Virus record (IMG/VR): IMGVR_UViG_3300047392_000009
Location: 1-24,559 of that record
Direction: 5' to 3' (one strand)
Length of the DNA stretch: 24,559 nucleotides
Origin: a virus
In this document: positions 16,801 to 22,985 of the stretch, piece after piece
Layout: the number at the start of each line of letters is the position of its first letter
How positions within the stretch are numbered: the first letter of the stretch is position 1
Notes under the pieces: generated by a model
Database searches by the model: none
The model's input: only the letters and a program-made list of their open reading frames with translations
What the model was told of the DNA's origin: nothing
Program-made: the position numbers and the translations under genes

Positions 16801-16961
16801 CATTTTTAATTGCTCAGGATGTAATGTCTGTATTGCCAGAGGCAGTAGATATAGATGCAAAAACTGGAATTATGGGAGTGCAATATACTGAAGTAATTCC
16901 TTTGCTTGTTGCTTCAATTAAAGAATTAAAAGCAAAAATAGAAACTTTAGAAAATAAATAA
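13824..16961 (+). CDS. Tail fibre with C-terminal S74 intramolecular chaperone
   Basis: A receptor-binding fibre of 1045 aa, probably trimeric. The N-terminus is acidic and beta-rich. Two copies of a WGxITGTLSxQTDLxxAL segment (about residues 61-79 and 148-166) flank a SGKIYV-type strand region. Two LPLxGGTLTGxL shaft repeats lie near residues 371 and 576. The distal shaft contains two identical ERMRITSGG segments. The last 90 residues are an S74-type chaperone (SDETLKTDLIPI, then IGRYKTDEVG, FLIAQDVMSVLPEAV, and a closing coiled coil). In this family the chaperone cuts itself off at the Ser of the SD motif after trimer folding. The sequence between shaft repeats is the likely host-range region. 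Confidence 0.9.
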   Translation: MEDIIDIIVTETTNTIEITSQSTDEVIDVNIIDNREDIVLNVTPTVVEININSLTGNFGVTWGEITGTLSNQTDLNTALGLKADLVGGKVPSSQLPSYVDDVVEVANYAALPATGETGKIYVILDTNKIYRWSGSVYVEIADSTAVWGAITGTLSSQTDLQSALNAKFNNPTGDSTQYLNGAGTPVTFPIAGQSGTLVREVRNTTGATLTKGTIVYISGATGNKPTVSKALATGDSTSAQTFGMCQADISNNSNGYVVCVGDITGLDTSALTEGAQLYLSSTTAGTYTTTKQLAPAHLVYIGIVTRAHPTLGQIEVKIQNGYELDEIHDVAISSVANNQGIFYESSTSLWKNKSIATVLGYTPANGADYLPLTGGTLTGTLIGTRAEFTTSTLVDGVLVNNGSGRGIRIVNAGAGYGLIINNETASSAIPFLIQKSGVDKIYFTDAGAGNFTSSLTASSFIKSGGTSAQFLKANGSVDSSTYALDSAVVHNTGSETISGLKYFLSGTKNDLLFVSETVGYASVSGYSHFKANTNHVEFINSTNTKATKFIHGNAAYEFTMPNASGTIALTSNLSSYLPLSGGTLTGALSGTSASFSSSVTTATFLQASAGAQTNPTGGASVAIDYQTTSDGQGRIRSRDWDAAAWRNLTIEANNIVLTPSGKVAIGTTAPEGLLTIQGTSAQPPTSGTTANSLLQIVGSLGGQLNIGSNTVTGEYGSYIQVSDNNLAVSYPLILQPNGGQVGIGTYNLSSVGSALVVAQSGTPNILTIRRLDASNTGTGRLFFQATNASSSVQNVAFIEAGLESSSTAGYLAFASNTTERMRITSGGSLLIGATTGSGKLNITSDQGSNNQYLNFVGTQSGFSQEYGFGIVNGTKDFRLYDYTVGAERMRITSGGNIRYYITAAYGDTNLEWYNTSSNTVQAKIWADGNPRINAQVGGSGGVYLASGGTSWTSASDETLKTDLIPIENASEKVAQLRSVIGRYKTDEVGTKRSFLIAQDVMSVLPEAVDIDAKTGIMGVQYTEVIPLLVASIKELKAKIETLENK
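16278..16304 (+). repeat. 27-nt direct repeat, copy 1 (within tail fibre)
   Basis: Encodes ERMRITSGG and is identical, base for base, to 16482-16508. The copies are 204 nt (68 codons) apart and in the same frame. Flanking bases differ, so this is a small repeated module of the fibre shaft. Confidence 0.85.
16482..16508 (+). repeat. 27-nt direct repeat, copy 2 (within tail fibre)
   Basis: The second exact copy of the ERMRITSGG-coding repeat at 16278-16304. Identity at every synonymous position suggests recent duplication or recombination between copies rather than protein-level constraint alone. Confidence 0.85.
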
Positions 16962-17162
16962 ATGGCATTCAACTGGGTAATATCACAATTAGATTCTATC
17001 CCATCGCTTGATGGAATGGACAAAGTAATTAGCGTAATTCATTACAGAGCGCAAAAGCAATACGAAGAGGATGTCATTCACTTTACGGCAGATACTTACG
17101 GAGCTTTGGCAGTACAAGCACCACACGAGGCGAGCTTCACTCCTTATGATGAAGTCACTTAA
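16962..17162 (+). CDS. N-terminal part of a DUF7936-like phage protein (interrupted by in-frame TAA)
   Basis: This 66-aa protein begins MAFNWVISQLDSIPSLDG and continues through VIHYRAQ and TYGALAVQAPHEASFTPYDEVT before TAA 17160-17162. In the family I recall (DUF7936-type proteins downstream of tail fibres in many phages), the corresponding point is the middle of a domain of about 100 aa. It continues with a helix containing a Trp and ends in Pro-rich LPW. Exactly that continuation follows here in the same frame at 17166-17288, with one intervening alanine codon. So this reads as one gene cut by a nonsense codon, or one made with readthrough or re-initiation. Function of the family is unknown to me. 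Confidence 0.65.
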   Translation: MAFNWVISQLDSIPSLDGMDKVISVIHYRAQKQYEEDVIHFTADTYGALAVQAPHEASFTPYDEVT

Positions 17163-17165
17163 GCA

Positions 17166-17288
17166 ATGGTCGAAAGCTGGTTAAATGAATTATTAGATAC
17201 GGAAGCAATTGAGGCTAATTTAGATGGTCAAATTGAAAACTTTTTAAATCCTCCGATTGTAGCTTATCCTTTGCCTTGGCAATCATAA
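17166..17288 (+). CDS. C-terminal part of the same DUF7936-like protein
   Basis: Same frame as 16962-17162, beginning at an ATG two codons after the TAA. The 40-aa product, MVESWLNELLDTEAIEANLD through NPPIVAYPLPWQS, matches what I recall as the second half of the family (Trp-containing helix, ANLDxQI, final LPW). It could be translated separately by re-initiation because the stop and start are only 3 nt apart, with the two halves pairing as a split domain. A single base change (TAA to AAA, GAA or CAA) would restore a 108-aa protein. Confidence 0.6.
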   Translation: MVESWLNELLDTEAIEANLDGQIENFLNPPIVAYPLPWQS

Positions 17289-17328
17289 TTAATAATTTTA
17301 CTACAAAAAAAACAAAAACAAAAAACAA

Positions 17329-17490
17329 ATGAAAGTAACACTTAACGAAGAACAAATCAAAATGCTAGAAGCATGGGCGCAAGAATTGCCGACAAAGTAC
17401 GGTATGTCCTTTATCCAATTTCTAGCTCAGCAAGTGCAAGAGCAAAATCCAAAACAAGAAACAGAATTAGACACAACAAAAACAGAATAA
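17329..17490 (+). CDS. Small helical protein, 53 aa
   Basis: An ATG after an A-rich leader opens a 53-aa frame: MKVTLNEEQIKMLEAWAQEL, then TKYGMSFIQFLAQQVQEQN and a Gln/Thr/Glu-rich end. It ends 3 nt before the holin candidate and fills the only sizeable gap in this stretch. It looks like a short amphipathic two-helix protein with no membrane segment. I do not recognise a family. Its place at the head of the lysis group might mean a regulator of lysis, but nothing in the sequence shows it. Confidence 0.55.
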   Translation: MKVTLNEEQIKMLEAWAQELPTKYGMSFIQFLAQQVQEQNPKQETELDTTKTE

Positions 17491-17493
17491 ACT

Positions 17494-17781
17494 ATGGCAT
17501 TTTTAGACATTTTCAAGGATGACAATGAGATCAACGAGAAAGCAATTTTAGGATTTGCATCGTTTGGTATCTTAACTATCTACGGCATTGCAGATGTAGT
17601 GACTGGATTAGAGCAACAACAATTTGTAATTGAGCCAATTATCTTAGAGGTATTTGCAGGCTTGACATTCGGTTGCTTTGGTATAGCTTCTTACGAGAAA
17701 GTTGCTAACCGTAAAACGGATGCAGAGCGTGAGAAAAACTTACAAGGTGGTTTAGCTCCACTTCCAGAAGATGAAGGTTAA
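17494..17781 (+). CDS. Holin candidate (two membrane segments)
   Basis: This 95-aa protein has two hydrophobic segments, about residues 18-39 (AILGFASFGILTIYGIADVV) and about 45-66 (FVIEPIILEVFAGLTFGCFG). They are joined by a short polar turn and followed by a charged tail (NRKTDAEREK). Size, two-helix topology and place before a GH19 endolysin fit a holin that opens the inner membrane and times lysis. Many Flavobacterium-type phages have a similar small membrane protein here. The 3' end overlaps the next gene by 11 nt. Alternative: a membrane protein of other use. Confidence 0.6.
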   Translation: MAFLDIFKDDNEINEKAILGFASFGILTIYGIADVVTGLEQQQFVIEPIILEVFAGLTFGCFGIASYEKVANRKTDAEREKNLQGGLAPLPEDEG

Positions 17782-18376
17782 TATAGCCCTTTTCATTTGT
17801 TGTATGATTGCCATCTTCTATGCTTATACAAAGCATAAGCAAGCAGGAGAGGCGAAGCCGAATGATACATTAGTCGTTCACGATACAACGTGGCGCATAC
17901 ACGATTCTATAATCGTAAAGAAAGTGCCTATATTAAAAGAGATTGTTGTAGAGGTAGCATCTAAACCAGAGATGCTACCTGACACAAATTACGCAAATCT
18001 TAAGCGCCAATATATGGCTTTACTTCAGTTGTATATGAATAAAGTAATTTATTCCGATACGATTAGAGTGGGCAATTACGGATACATTGCAGTTTTAGAT
18101 TCAATTCAAAATAATAAATTAACCAGCAGAAGAACTCGTGAGAACTATCAGATTCCTGAGATTAAAGAAACGAAAACTATCACACGCTATTTACCGCCAT
18201 CACGATCTTTGTTTGTGGGCGGTGGAATTACTACAAGCAATTCAATAGGAATCAGGGGCATCGAAGCTGGAATACTTTACAAAACAAAAAAGGAATCAAT
18301 TTTTAATATCAAAGCGCAGGTAGATTTAGATGGTCAGCCGATGTATGGCTTTGGCTATTATCACAAAATTAAATAG
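17771..18376 (+). CDS. Membrane-anchored periplasmic protein (DUF6808-like); spanin-like candidate
   Basis: A 201-aa protein with an N-terminal membrane anchor (about residues 4-20), then a periplasmic region with repeated short acidic strands (NDTLVVHDTTWRIHDSIIVKK). An RQYMALLQLYMNKVIYSDT segment follows. The C-terminal third (SLFVGGGITTSNSIGIRG to MYGFGYYHKIK) alternates like two or three beta-hairpins of an outer-membrane strand set. I recall similar DUF6808-type proteins beside lysis genes in Bacteroidota phages. An anchored inner-membrane protein reaching to the outer membrane, between holin and endolysin, would suit a unimolecular spanin-like function. That is inference. Confidence 0.6.
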   Translation: MKVNIALFICCMIAIFYAYTKHKQAGEAKPNDTLVVHDTTWRIHDSIIVKKVPILKEIVVEVASKPEMLPDTNYANLKRQYMALLQLYMNKVIYSDTIRVGNYGYIAVLDSIQNNKLTSRRTRENYQIPEIKETKTITRYLPPSRSLFVGGGITTSNSIGIRGIEAGILYKTKKESIFNIKAQVDLDGQPMYGFGYYHKIK

Positions 18377-18378
18377 AT

Positions 18379-19227
18379 ATGCTTTTAAGAGTAGGTTCAA
18401 CAGGGGATGATGTCGTAAAACTTCAAGTAAAATTAGGAGTTGATCCGATTGGTAAATTTGGCCCAAAAACTGAGGCCGCAGTAAAAGGCTGGCAATTAGC
18501 TCACGGATTAAATCCTGATGGTATTGTTGGCGATTCAACGTGGGGCAAGTTATTTGCAGAGGTGGCACAAGTACCCACTCCGCAGATTATCGTTCAACCT
18601 GAGCCAACTATCGTGCCTCAAAGCGGATTCAAATTAGATAGATTGGTTGGTCATATTCCTCAAGCGGTTATTAATCAGATTCCTGATACCGCAGCTAGAT
18701 TTGGAATTACAAGTTCATTAAGACTGGCACATTTTCTAGCGCAATGCGGACACGAAAGCGGAGGATTCAGAGCAGTTAGCGAAAACCTAAACTATTCTGC
18801 TAAAGGATTGCTAGGTATTTTCCGCAAGTATTTCACAAATGTAAACTTGGCGATGCAATACGAGCGCAAGCCTGAGAAGATTGCTAACAAGGTTTATGCT
18901 AACCGTATGGGTAATGGTAACGAAGCAAGTGGAATGGGTTGGAAGTACCGTGGACGCGGATATATTCAATTGACGGGTTTTGAAAATTATAAATCATTCG
19001 ATGCTACAGTACCTGAAGATATCGTAGTTAATCCTGATTTAGTGGCTACTAAATACGCACTAGCATCAGCTGCTTTCTTTTTTAAGAAGAATGGCTTATG
19101 GGCAATATGCGATAGAGGTGCTTCGGCTGATGTAGTTACCACAGTAACTAAGCGTGTAAACGGTGGAACAATCGGTTTAGCTGACAGACAAAAACACTTT
19201 AACGAATACTATAAACTTTTAAGCTAA
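18379..19227 (+). CDS. Endolysin: peptidoglycan-binding domain plus GH19 lysozyme/chitinase
   Basis: This muramidase-like enzyme degrades peptidoglycan at lysis. Residues about 1-60 form a PG_binding_1 domain (LLRVGSTGDDVVKLQVKLG, GKFGPKTEAAVKGWQ, PDGIVGDSTWGKLF). A short Pro/Gln linker follows, then a GH19 catalytic domain from about residue 85. The acid E126 lies in GHESGGF and a second Glu, E135, in SENLNYS. YRGRGYIQLTG, the family's substrate-cleft motif, is at about residues 193-203. There is no signal peptide, so release to the periplasm would need a holin. The 282-aa length is normal for a two-domain GH19 endolysin, and I see no missing catalytic residue. Confidence 0.9.
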   Translation: MLLRVGSTGDDVVKLQVKLGVDPIGKFGPKTEAAVKGWQLAHGLNPDGIVGDSTWGKLFAEVAQVPTPQIIVQPEPTIVPQSGFKLDRLVGHIPQAVINQIPDTAARFGITSSLRLAHFLAQCGHESGGFRAVSENLNYSAKGLLGIFRKYFTNVNLAMQYERKPEKIANKVYANRMGNGNEASGMGWKYRGRGYIQLTGFENYKSFDATVPEDIVVNPDLVATKYALASAAFFFKKNGLWAICDRGASADVVTTVTKRVNGGTIGLADRQKHFNEYYKLLS

Positions 19228-19349
19228 TGGCAAAGGCTACCAATGGCAATACCAAAATCTCTTTCGGAAAGAAGAAAAAAGGAAAAGCAAAGCGATCCTA
19301 TTCAAAACTTGAACAAAAGCCAAAGGCTTATAAAGGACAAGGAAGATGA
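19227..19349 (+). CDS. Small very basic conserved-looking phage protein, 40 aa
   Basis: ATG 19227 overlaps the endolysin stop (TAATG), and the TGA 19347-19349 overlaps the next ATG (ATGA). The 40-aa product MAKATNGNTKISFGKKKKGK ... ending PKAYKGQGR is extremely Lys-rich. I recall this type of ISFGKrk...KGQGR protein as a recurrent small gene in Bacteroidota phages near the lysis or tail genes. It may bind nucleic acid or a membrane; function unknown. It fits the coupling on both sides, unlike the longer overlapping frame starting at 19243. Confidence 0.7.
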   Translation: MAKATNGNTKISFGKKKKGKAKRSYSKLEQKPKAYKGQGR

Positions 19350-19861
19350 GCAACGCATTTGCAATTACCGCAAAGATTGTTTCAGTTATTATTGGAATGA
19401 GTTTTACGGTACAAACTTATTTCATCTATAAGCACTTTGTTCCTAGTGAGCCAATAACGGTTGCACCAGTTGAGAATCGGGTGCAGATAGGAGCTTTGGC
19501 TGGGAATAGAAACATTGCCTTTGGTGTAAAGAATATACTAGAAGAATACTTAATAGTAAAGGAATACGATTTAGCAGATGGATCGGATAAAGTATTGAAA
19601 GTAGAAATTCTTTACTTAGATGTTTACAAGCGTGAGGCTAATCTATCTATATTTCACGGTGCTACCGATGCGGTTGTAATTCGATTGAGAGGCACGTTAT
19701 ACAATAAAGGTAAGGTAGTAAGTAAGGCAATAGTAGAAGAGCAAGCGGAAGAGGTGTCAATGTCCACTTTGCTAATAGATGAAGGCGGTGAATTTAACCA
19801 GCAGAATCTTTCAAGTGCTTTAAAAAAATCGTGCAACTCTTTAATCAATAAATTGCTTTGA
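19346..19861 (+). CDS. Membrane-anchored CsgG/LpoB-fold-like protein, paralogue of 22278-22985
   Basis: A 171-aa protein with a hydrophobic N-terminal segment (about residues 8-27) and a soluble domain: VQIGALAGNRNIAFGVKNIL, EEYL, LKVEILYLDV, VVIRLRGTL, EEVSMSTLLIDEGGEFNQQN and a final helix. The motif FGVKNILEEYL matches LGVTNIVVEYL of the CsgG-like protein at 22278-22985, each followed by strands in similar order. This suggests the two are paralogues of the CsgG/LpoB fold. I recall similar small proteins beside csgG-type genes in marine phages. It may be an inner-membrane or periplasmic partner of the outer-membrane CsgG-like ring. ATGA/TTGA overlaps tie it to both neighbours. Confidence 0.6.
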   Translation: MSNAFAITAKIVSVIIGMSFTVQTYFIYKHFVPSEPITVAPVENRVQIGALAGNRNIAFGVKNILEEYLIVKEYDLADGSDKVLKVEILYLDVYKREANLSIFHGATDAVVIRLRGTLYNKGKVVSKAIVEEQAEEVSMSTLLIDEGGEFNQQNLSSALKKSCNSLINKLL

Positions 19862-21627
19862 AAAATCTTATCGCTTTTGCCTTAGTCTTAATTAGCCTTT
19901 CTGCTAATAGCCAAACTATTAAGCTTGCTTTCCAGAATGATACTACCAATACAAACGTAAACGGTCAAGTCATTAATAAAGGCGATATATTTGATGTAGT
20001 AGTCAATGCCGATGGCAATGGTAATTTATCTGCAAGAGCTTTATATTTTGACTTTGAATTTCAAAACGATGCGTTTGAGTTTATCTCAATTAATCACACA
20101 GGTACAGGTGGCAATGGTGGCATAATTCCTTACGGATCACAAATTTCTGATTCTCATTATTTATATCCGGGATATACTTATTATAAGACATCTCAGAATA
20201 ATACTTCAAATGGTAATATAAATTACAACTTTGCTCAATATAACTACACGCAGAATGGCAATAAAACGATTCTACGCTATTATCTCAACTGGGCAATACA
20301 ATCGGGTGGATTAGGAAAAGATAGGCTCTTAGTGCTAAAGTTTAGACTTAAAACAACTGCACCGGGTTTCGCTTGGAATCCTATCTTAATGAATTTTGCT
20401 GCTGCGTTTAATCAAAACGGCTCGGCTGGTGCTACATTAATGGAGATTCCTTTGACAAATGTTATAATGTTAGATCCTACGGCTTCCAAATATGTGACTG
20501 CAAAGCTAGAAACTAACTCTAATATCAATCAGCTATCGCTTAATCGTGTAGTATTTGAGGATACTTTGCGCAAAACTATCCACAGATTTGATGCTTTAAG
20601 CGATGGAACTATTCCAATTGATCAAACGGTATTGCAACCTAATACCGTTTATCGTGTTTATAATAGCGTTAATGCAGATTCATACCTTGATTTACACGCT
20701 TCAGCAGTTACGGTTTCAGACTTTACAACGGCACAAGCTGAGTTTAATACCCAAAATTTAGATGGCACTTTTAAAGGGCAATCTATTATAACTGGTCAGG
20801 GTTATTTAGCGGCAGATATTAACCAGAATAAAAAGTTTGATGGGGGCGATGTCGTTAGGATATTTAGCCAAGCGGTGGGAGTTGATCCGATTGTTTCAAT
20901 GAAACCTAACTACCAAGCTGGAGTTGATATGTACTACGGTGTGCCTACGTTTACCGATTCTACTTTTAACGCTATAAGCGTAGCTAATTGGAAAAATATC
21001 ACTAGCGATGTAGTATATTTTAAAACGCAGGAGATAGGCAAGAATCTACCGCTTAATTTAAAGTATGGTTTAATTGGCGATATTAACCGCTCGCATTCAT
21101 CGCAGGTTATGAACGGCAATACAATTGTAAGTAACGCAATCCCATCGCTTAAAAAGAATCTAGGTAGCCCTACATCGAATTTATTAATCAATACAACGCA
21201 ACCGCTTCAAGCTATTGATGTAACTATTAAAAGCCAAACCGTAACTAGCAACACGATAGAGATTCCAATTGCCATTGATACTAAATCCTTGACACTCTCA
21301 GGGCTTCAATTTGAATTAATATACGATGCTACCAAAATAAAATTTGAAAGCATTACAAACGAATTACCGAATACTTGGTACACGTTTGTAAGCAACAAAG
21401 ATGGCAAGATTAAATTTGGATCGTTGGATAAGGAAATGAAAACAACTGTAAGCGGTAAGTTGATTCCTTTTAAATTAAATTTTAGTTCTATTAATAACGG
21501 AACAGACTTAAATACGTTTATCAAAGTGAGTCCAGTTATGGATGCCAGCTCTAAAACTGGCTACCAATTAGGCATAAATCTAAATACAGATAACATAAAA
21601 CTAACAGGAATAAATTTATTTCAATGA
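19858..21627 (+). CDS. Secreted cohesin-dockerin-cohesin-like protein
   Basis: This 589-aa protein starts at TTG overlapping the previous stop (TTGA). Only this start includes the signal peptide (KNLIAFALVLISLSANSQ). The N-terminal region (TIKLAFQNDTTNTNVNGQ, GDIFDVVVNADG, DFEFQNDAFEFISI) resembles a cohesin-type beta-sandwich. A central dockerin-like calcium loop pair follows: AADINQNKKFDGGDVVRIF at about residues 318-336 and LIGDINRSHSS at about 405-415. The last 150 residues again look cohesin-like (IEIPIAIDTKSLTLSGLQFE, LIYDATKIKFESI, GKIKFGSLDKE). The protein is probably exported and may bind a dockerin- or cohesin-bearing partner or itself. It has no enzyme motif. It is most likely cargo or partner of the neighbouring CsgG-like proteins. 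Confidence 0.65.
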   Translation: MKNLIAFALVLISLSANSQTIKLAFQNDTTNTNVNGQVINKGDIFDVVVNADGNGNLSARALYFDFEFQNDAFEFISINHTGTGGNGGIIPYGSQISDSHYLYPGYTYYKTSQNNTSNGNINYNFAQYNYTQNGNKTILRYYLNWAIQSGGLGKDRLLVLKFRLKTTAPGFAWNPILMNFAAAFNQNGSAGATLMEIPLTNVIMLDPTASKYVTAKLETNSNINQLSLNRVVFEDTLRKTIHRFDALSDGTIPIDQTVLQPNTVYRVYNSVNADSYLDLHASAVTVSDFTTAQAEFNTQNLDGTFKGQSIITGQGYLAADINQNKKFDGGDVVRIFSQAVGVDPIVSMKPNYQAGVDMYYGVPTFTDSTFNAISVANWKNITSDVVYFKTQEIGKNLPLNLKYGLIGDINRSHSSQVMNGNTIVSNAIPSLKKNLGSPTSNLLINTTQPLQAIDVTIKSQTVTSNTIEIPIAIDTKSLTLSGLQFELIYDATKIKFESITNELPNTWYTFVSNKDGKIKFGSLDKEMKTTVSGKLIPFKLNFSSINNGTDLNTFIKVSPVMDASSKTGYQLGINLNTDNIKLTGINLFQ

Positions 21628-21980
21628 GATATTTAGTAGCATTGGCGATTTTAGTGGCGTTTGCATCTTGTAATGAGCCAGAAATTGCCATACAAGAGCC
21701 GATAAGTTTGGGAAGTAAGCCAGAAAATAATGCTTTGATTGGCTATAATATAGTAAATAGAACGGCTTACATCAGGGCAAAGACTACAATTGGCGCAAAA
21801 TACTCGCTTCAGTTGTCTAAGCTAGGCGAATCTGAAGCAATAAAAGCGCAAGGATTTACGGCTTCAGCAGATGAATCCAATTTAGTTGTCAATTTTGATA
21901 ATACTAAAACTGGCATTTACGACTTAATTTTAATTGATACAGAGGGAAACGTGTCTAAATTACCTATAAACATTCTATAA
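21624..21980 (+). CDS. Small lipoprotein of the envelope module
   Basis: A 118-aa protein with a lipoprotein-type signal (MRYLVALAILVAFASC, candidate lipidated Cys16) followed by acidic NEPEIAIQEP. In Bacteroidota an acidic stretch right after the Cys can act as a surface-export signal, so this protein may sit on the outside of the outer membrane. The rest is one small beta-rich domain (YSLQLSKLGES, LVVNFDNTKTGIYDLILID, NVSKLPINIL) like a short Ig/TQ-type fold. ATG overlaps the previous stop (ATGA). Function unknown; a pilot or docking lipoprotein of the module is a guess. Confidence 0.6.
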   Translation: MRYLVALAILVAFASCNEPEIAIQEPISLGSKPENNALIGYNIVNRTAYIRAKTTIGAKYSLQLSKLGESEAIKAQGFTASADESNLVVNFDNTKTGIYDLILIDTEGNVSKLPINIL

Positions 21981-21981
21981 A

Positions 21982-22284
21982 ATGGCAGAAGAACAAGAAT
22001 CAGGAGGCTCATTAAAGAGTATTTTAATTGGCTTATTATCTACAATTGCTATTGCAGTAGGTGGATATGTAACAAAACAATTAACTGGCGATGATGAAGT
22101 TAAAGTAGAAGCTCCAGCTACTACTGCGCAACAACCGCAAATCGTTATTAATAACGCTCAAACTCAGCAACAATCTAGCGGAGGCAAAACGGTCATTATT
22201 AAAGAGAAATCGGCAGATCCAGTCAAAGAAAAGCCGAAGCCTAAAACGGCTAAAGAAGAATTAGAAGAAGCCCCAAAATGGTAA
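21982..22284 (+). CDS. Single-pass membrane protein with charged tail
   Basis: A 100-aa protein: an acidic start (MAEEQESGG), a hydrophobic segment at about residues 11-30 (LKSILIGLLSTIAIAVGGYV), a Gln/Ala-rich stretch, and a Lys/Pro/Glu-rich tail (KEKSADPVKEKPKPKTAKEE). It is probably anchored in the inner membrane. Lying between a lipoprotein and the CsgG-like gene, with a 7-nt overlap into the latter, it is likely part of the same module; the long Pro/Lys tail could reach into the periplasm. No family recognised. Confidence 0.55.
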   Translation: MAEEQESGGSLKSILIGLLSTIAIAVGGYVTKQLTGDDEVKVEAPATTAQQPQIVINNAQTQQQSSGGKTVIIKEKSADPVKEKPKPKTAKEELEEAPKW

Positions 22285-22985
22285 AATGGACTATTTGCTT
22301 ATTGCTCTTATCGTTGTCCTGCTTTGGGCAGATAGCTTCGACAAAGACTGAAAGCTATACGGCATCGTTTGAAAAGAAAATCAATATCGATTCTCTAATG
22401 GATTACGATGGTGTTAAGATTCCTATTCAATTATTATCATTAGGAATTAGCGATGAGGTTTATGCATCATATCCAGAGCTTAAAGATAAGCGTGTCGGGC
22501 TTGGTGTAACTAATATCGTAGTCGAATACCTAGAGGAAACTAATCGCTTTACATTCACAGAGGATAAGGCTGAGATAAAGAACAGAATGGTTAAGCAGTT
22601 CCAAGCCAGCCAGTCAGGAATCACAGAGAATAAACTAGATGGTAGAGGCAAGATAAAGCTTGCTCAATACTTTGTTTATATAGAGGTTTATGATTTTAGC
22701 GTTTCAGAAGATGAATCAATCAGCTTCAAAGATGGAGTCAAGCAAACCGTAGTGACACGTTTAGGATTGCAGGTTAAGTTTGTAAACGCTGAAACTGGCG
22801 AATACTTTACAGGCTCTGGATTGGGCGAAGCAAAGACAACCAGAGAAGCAACGCTTATGAACGATGGCAACTTTGCTGAAATCAAGTTTAATCAATCTAC
22901 AATAGGAAGCACAACAAAGAAAGCATTAGAGAACGCATCAGCTAAAATCATTGTAAGAATGATTAAGAAAAAGCTATTCAAATGA
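22278..22985 (+). CDS. CsgG-like outer-membrane protein (curli-type secretion pore family)
   Basis: CsgG proteins are lipoproteins that form a nonameric outer-membrane channel for curli export. This 235-aa protein has a signal peptide with a possible lipidated Cys15 (LLLLSLSCFGQ); the -3 residue is atypical, so cleavage after FGQ is the alternative. The domain follows the CsgG order: VGLGVTNIVVEYLEETNRFTF (first strand and helix), RGKIKLAQYFVYIEVYDF, then TRLGLQVKFVNAETGEYFTG. The final part is FNQSTIGSTTKKALENA plus a helix. The size fits CsgG (about 260 aa). A smaller relative is encoded at 19346-19861. Its stop overlaps the next start (ATGA). I recall csgG-type genes in some marine phages. 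Pore formation here is not shown. Confidence 0.75.
   Translation: MVKWTICLLLLSLSCFGQIASTKTESYTASFEKKINIDSLMDYDGVKIPIQLLSLGISDEVYASYPELKDKRVGLGVTNIVVEYLEETNRFTFTEDKAEIKNRMVKQFQASQSGITENKLDGRGKIKLAQYFVYIEVYDFSVSEDESISFKDGVKQTVVTRLGLQVKFVNAETGEYFTGSGLGEAKTTREATLMNDGNFAEIKFNQSTIGSTTKKALENASAKIIVRMIKKKLFK

Noticed and set aside
19243-19431. 62-aa + strand frame starting ATG 19243
   Set aside because: It overlaps both the basic 40-aa gene (19227-19349), which has perfect coupling to its neighbours, and the start of the 19346 gene. Its sequence is a shifted reading of the same Lys-rich DNA.
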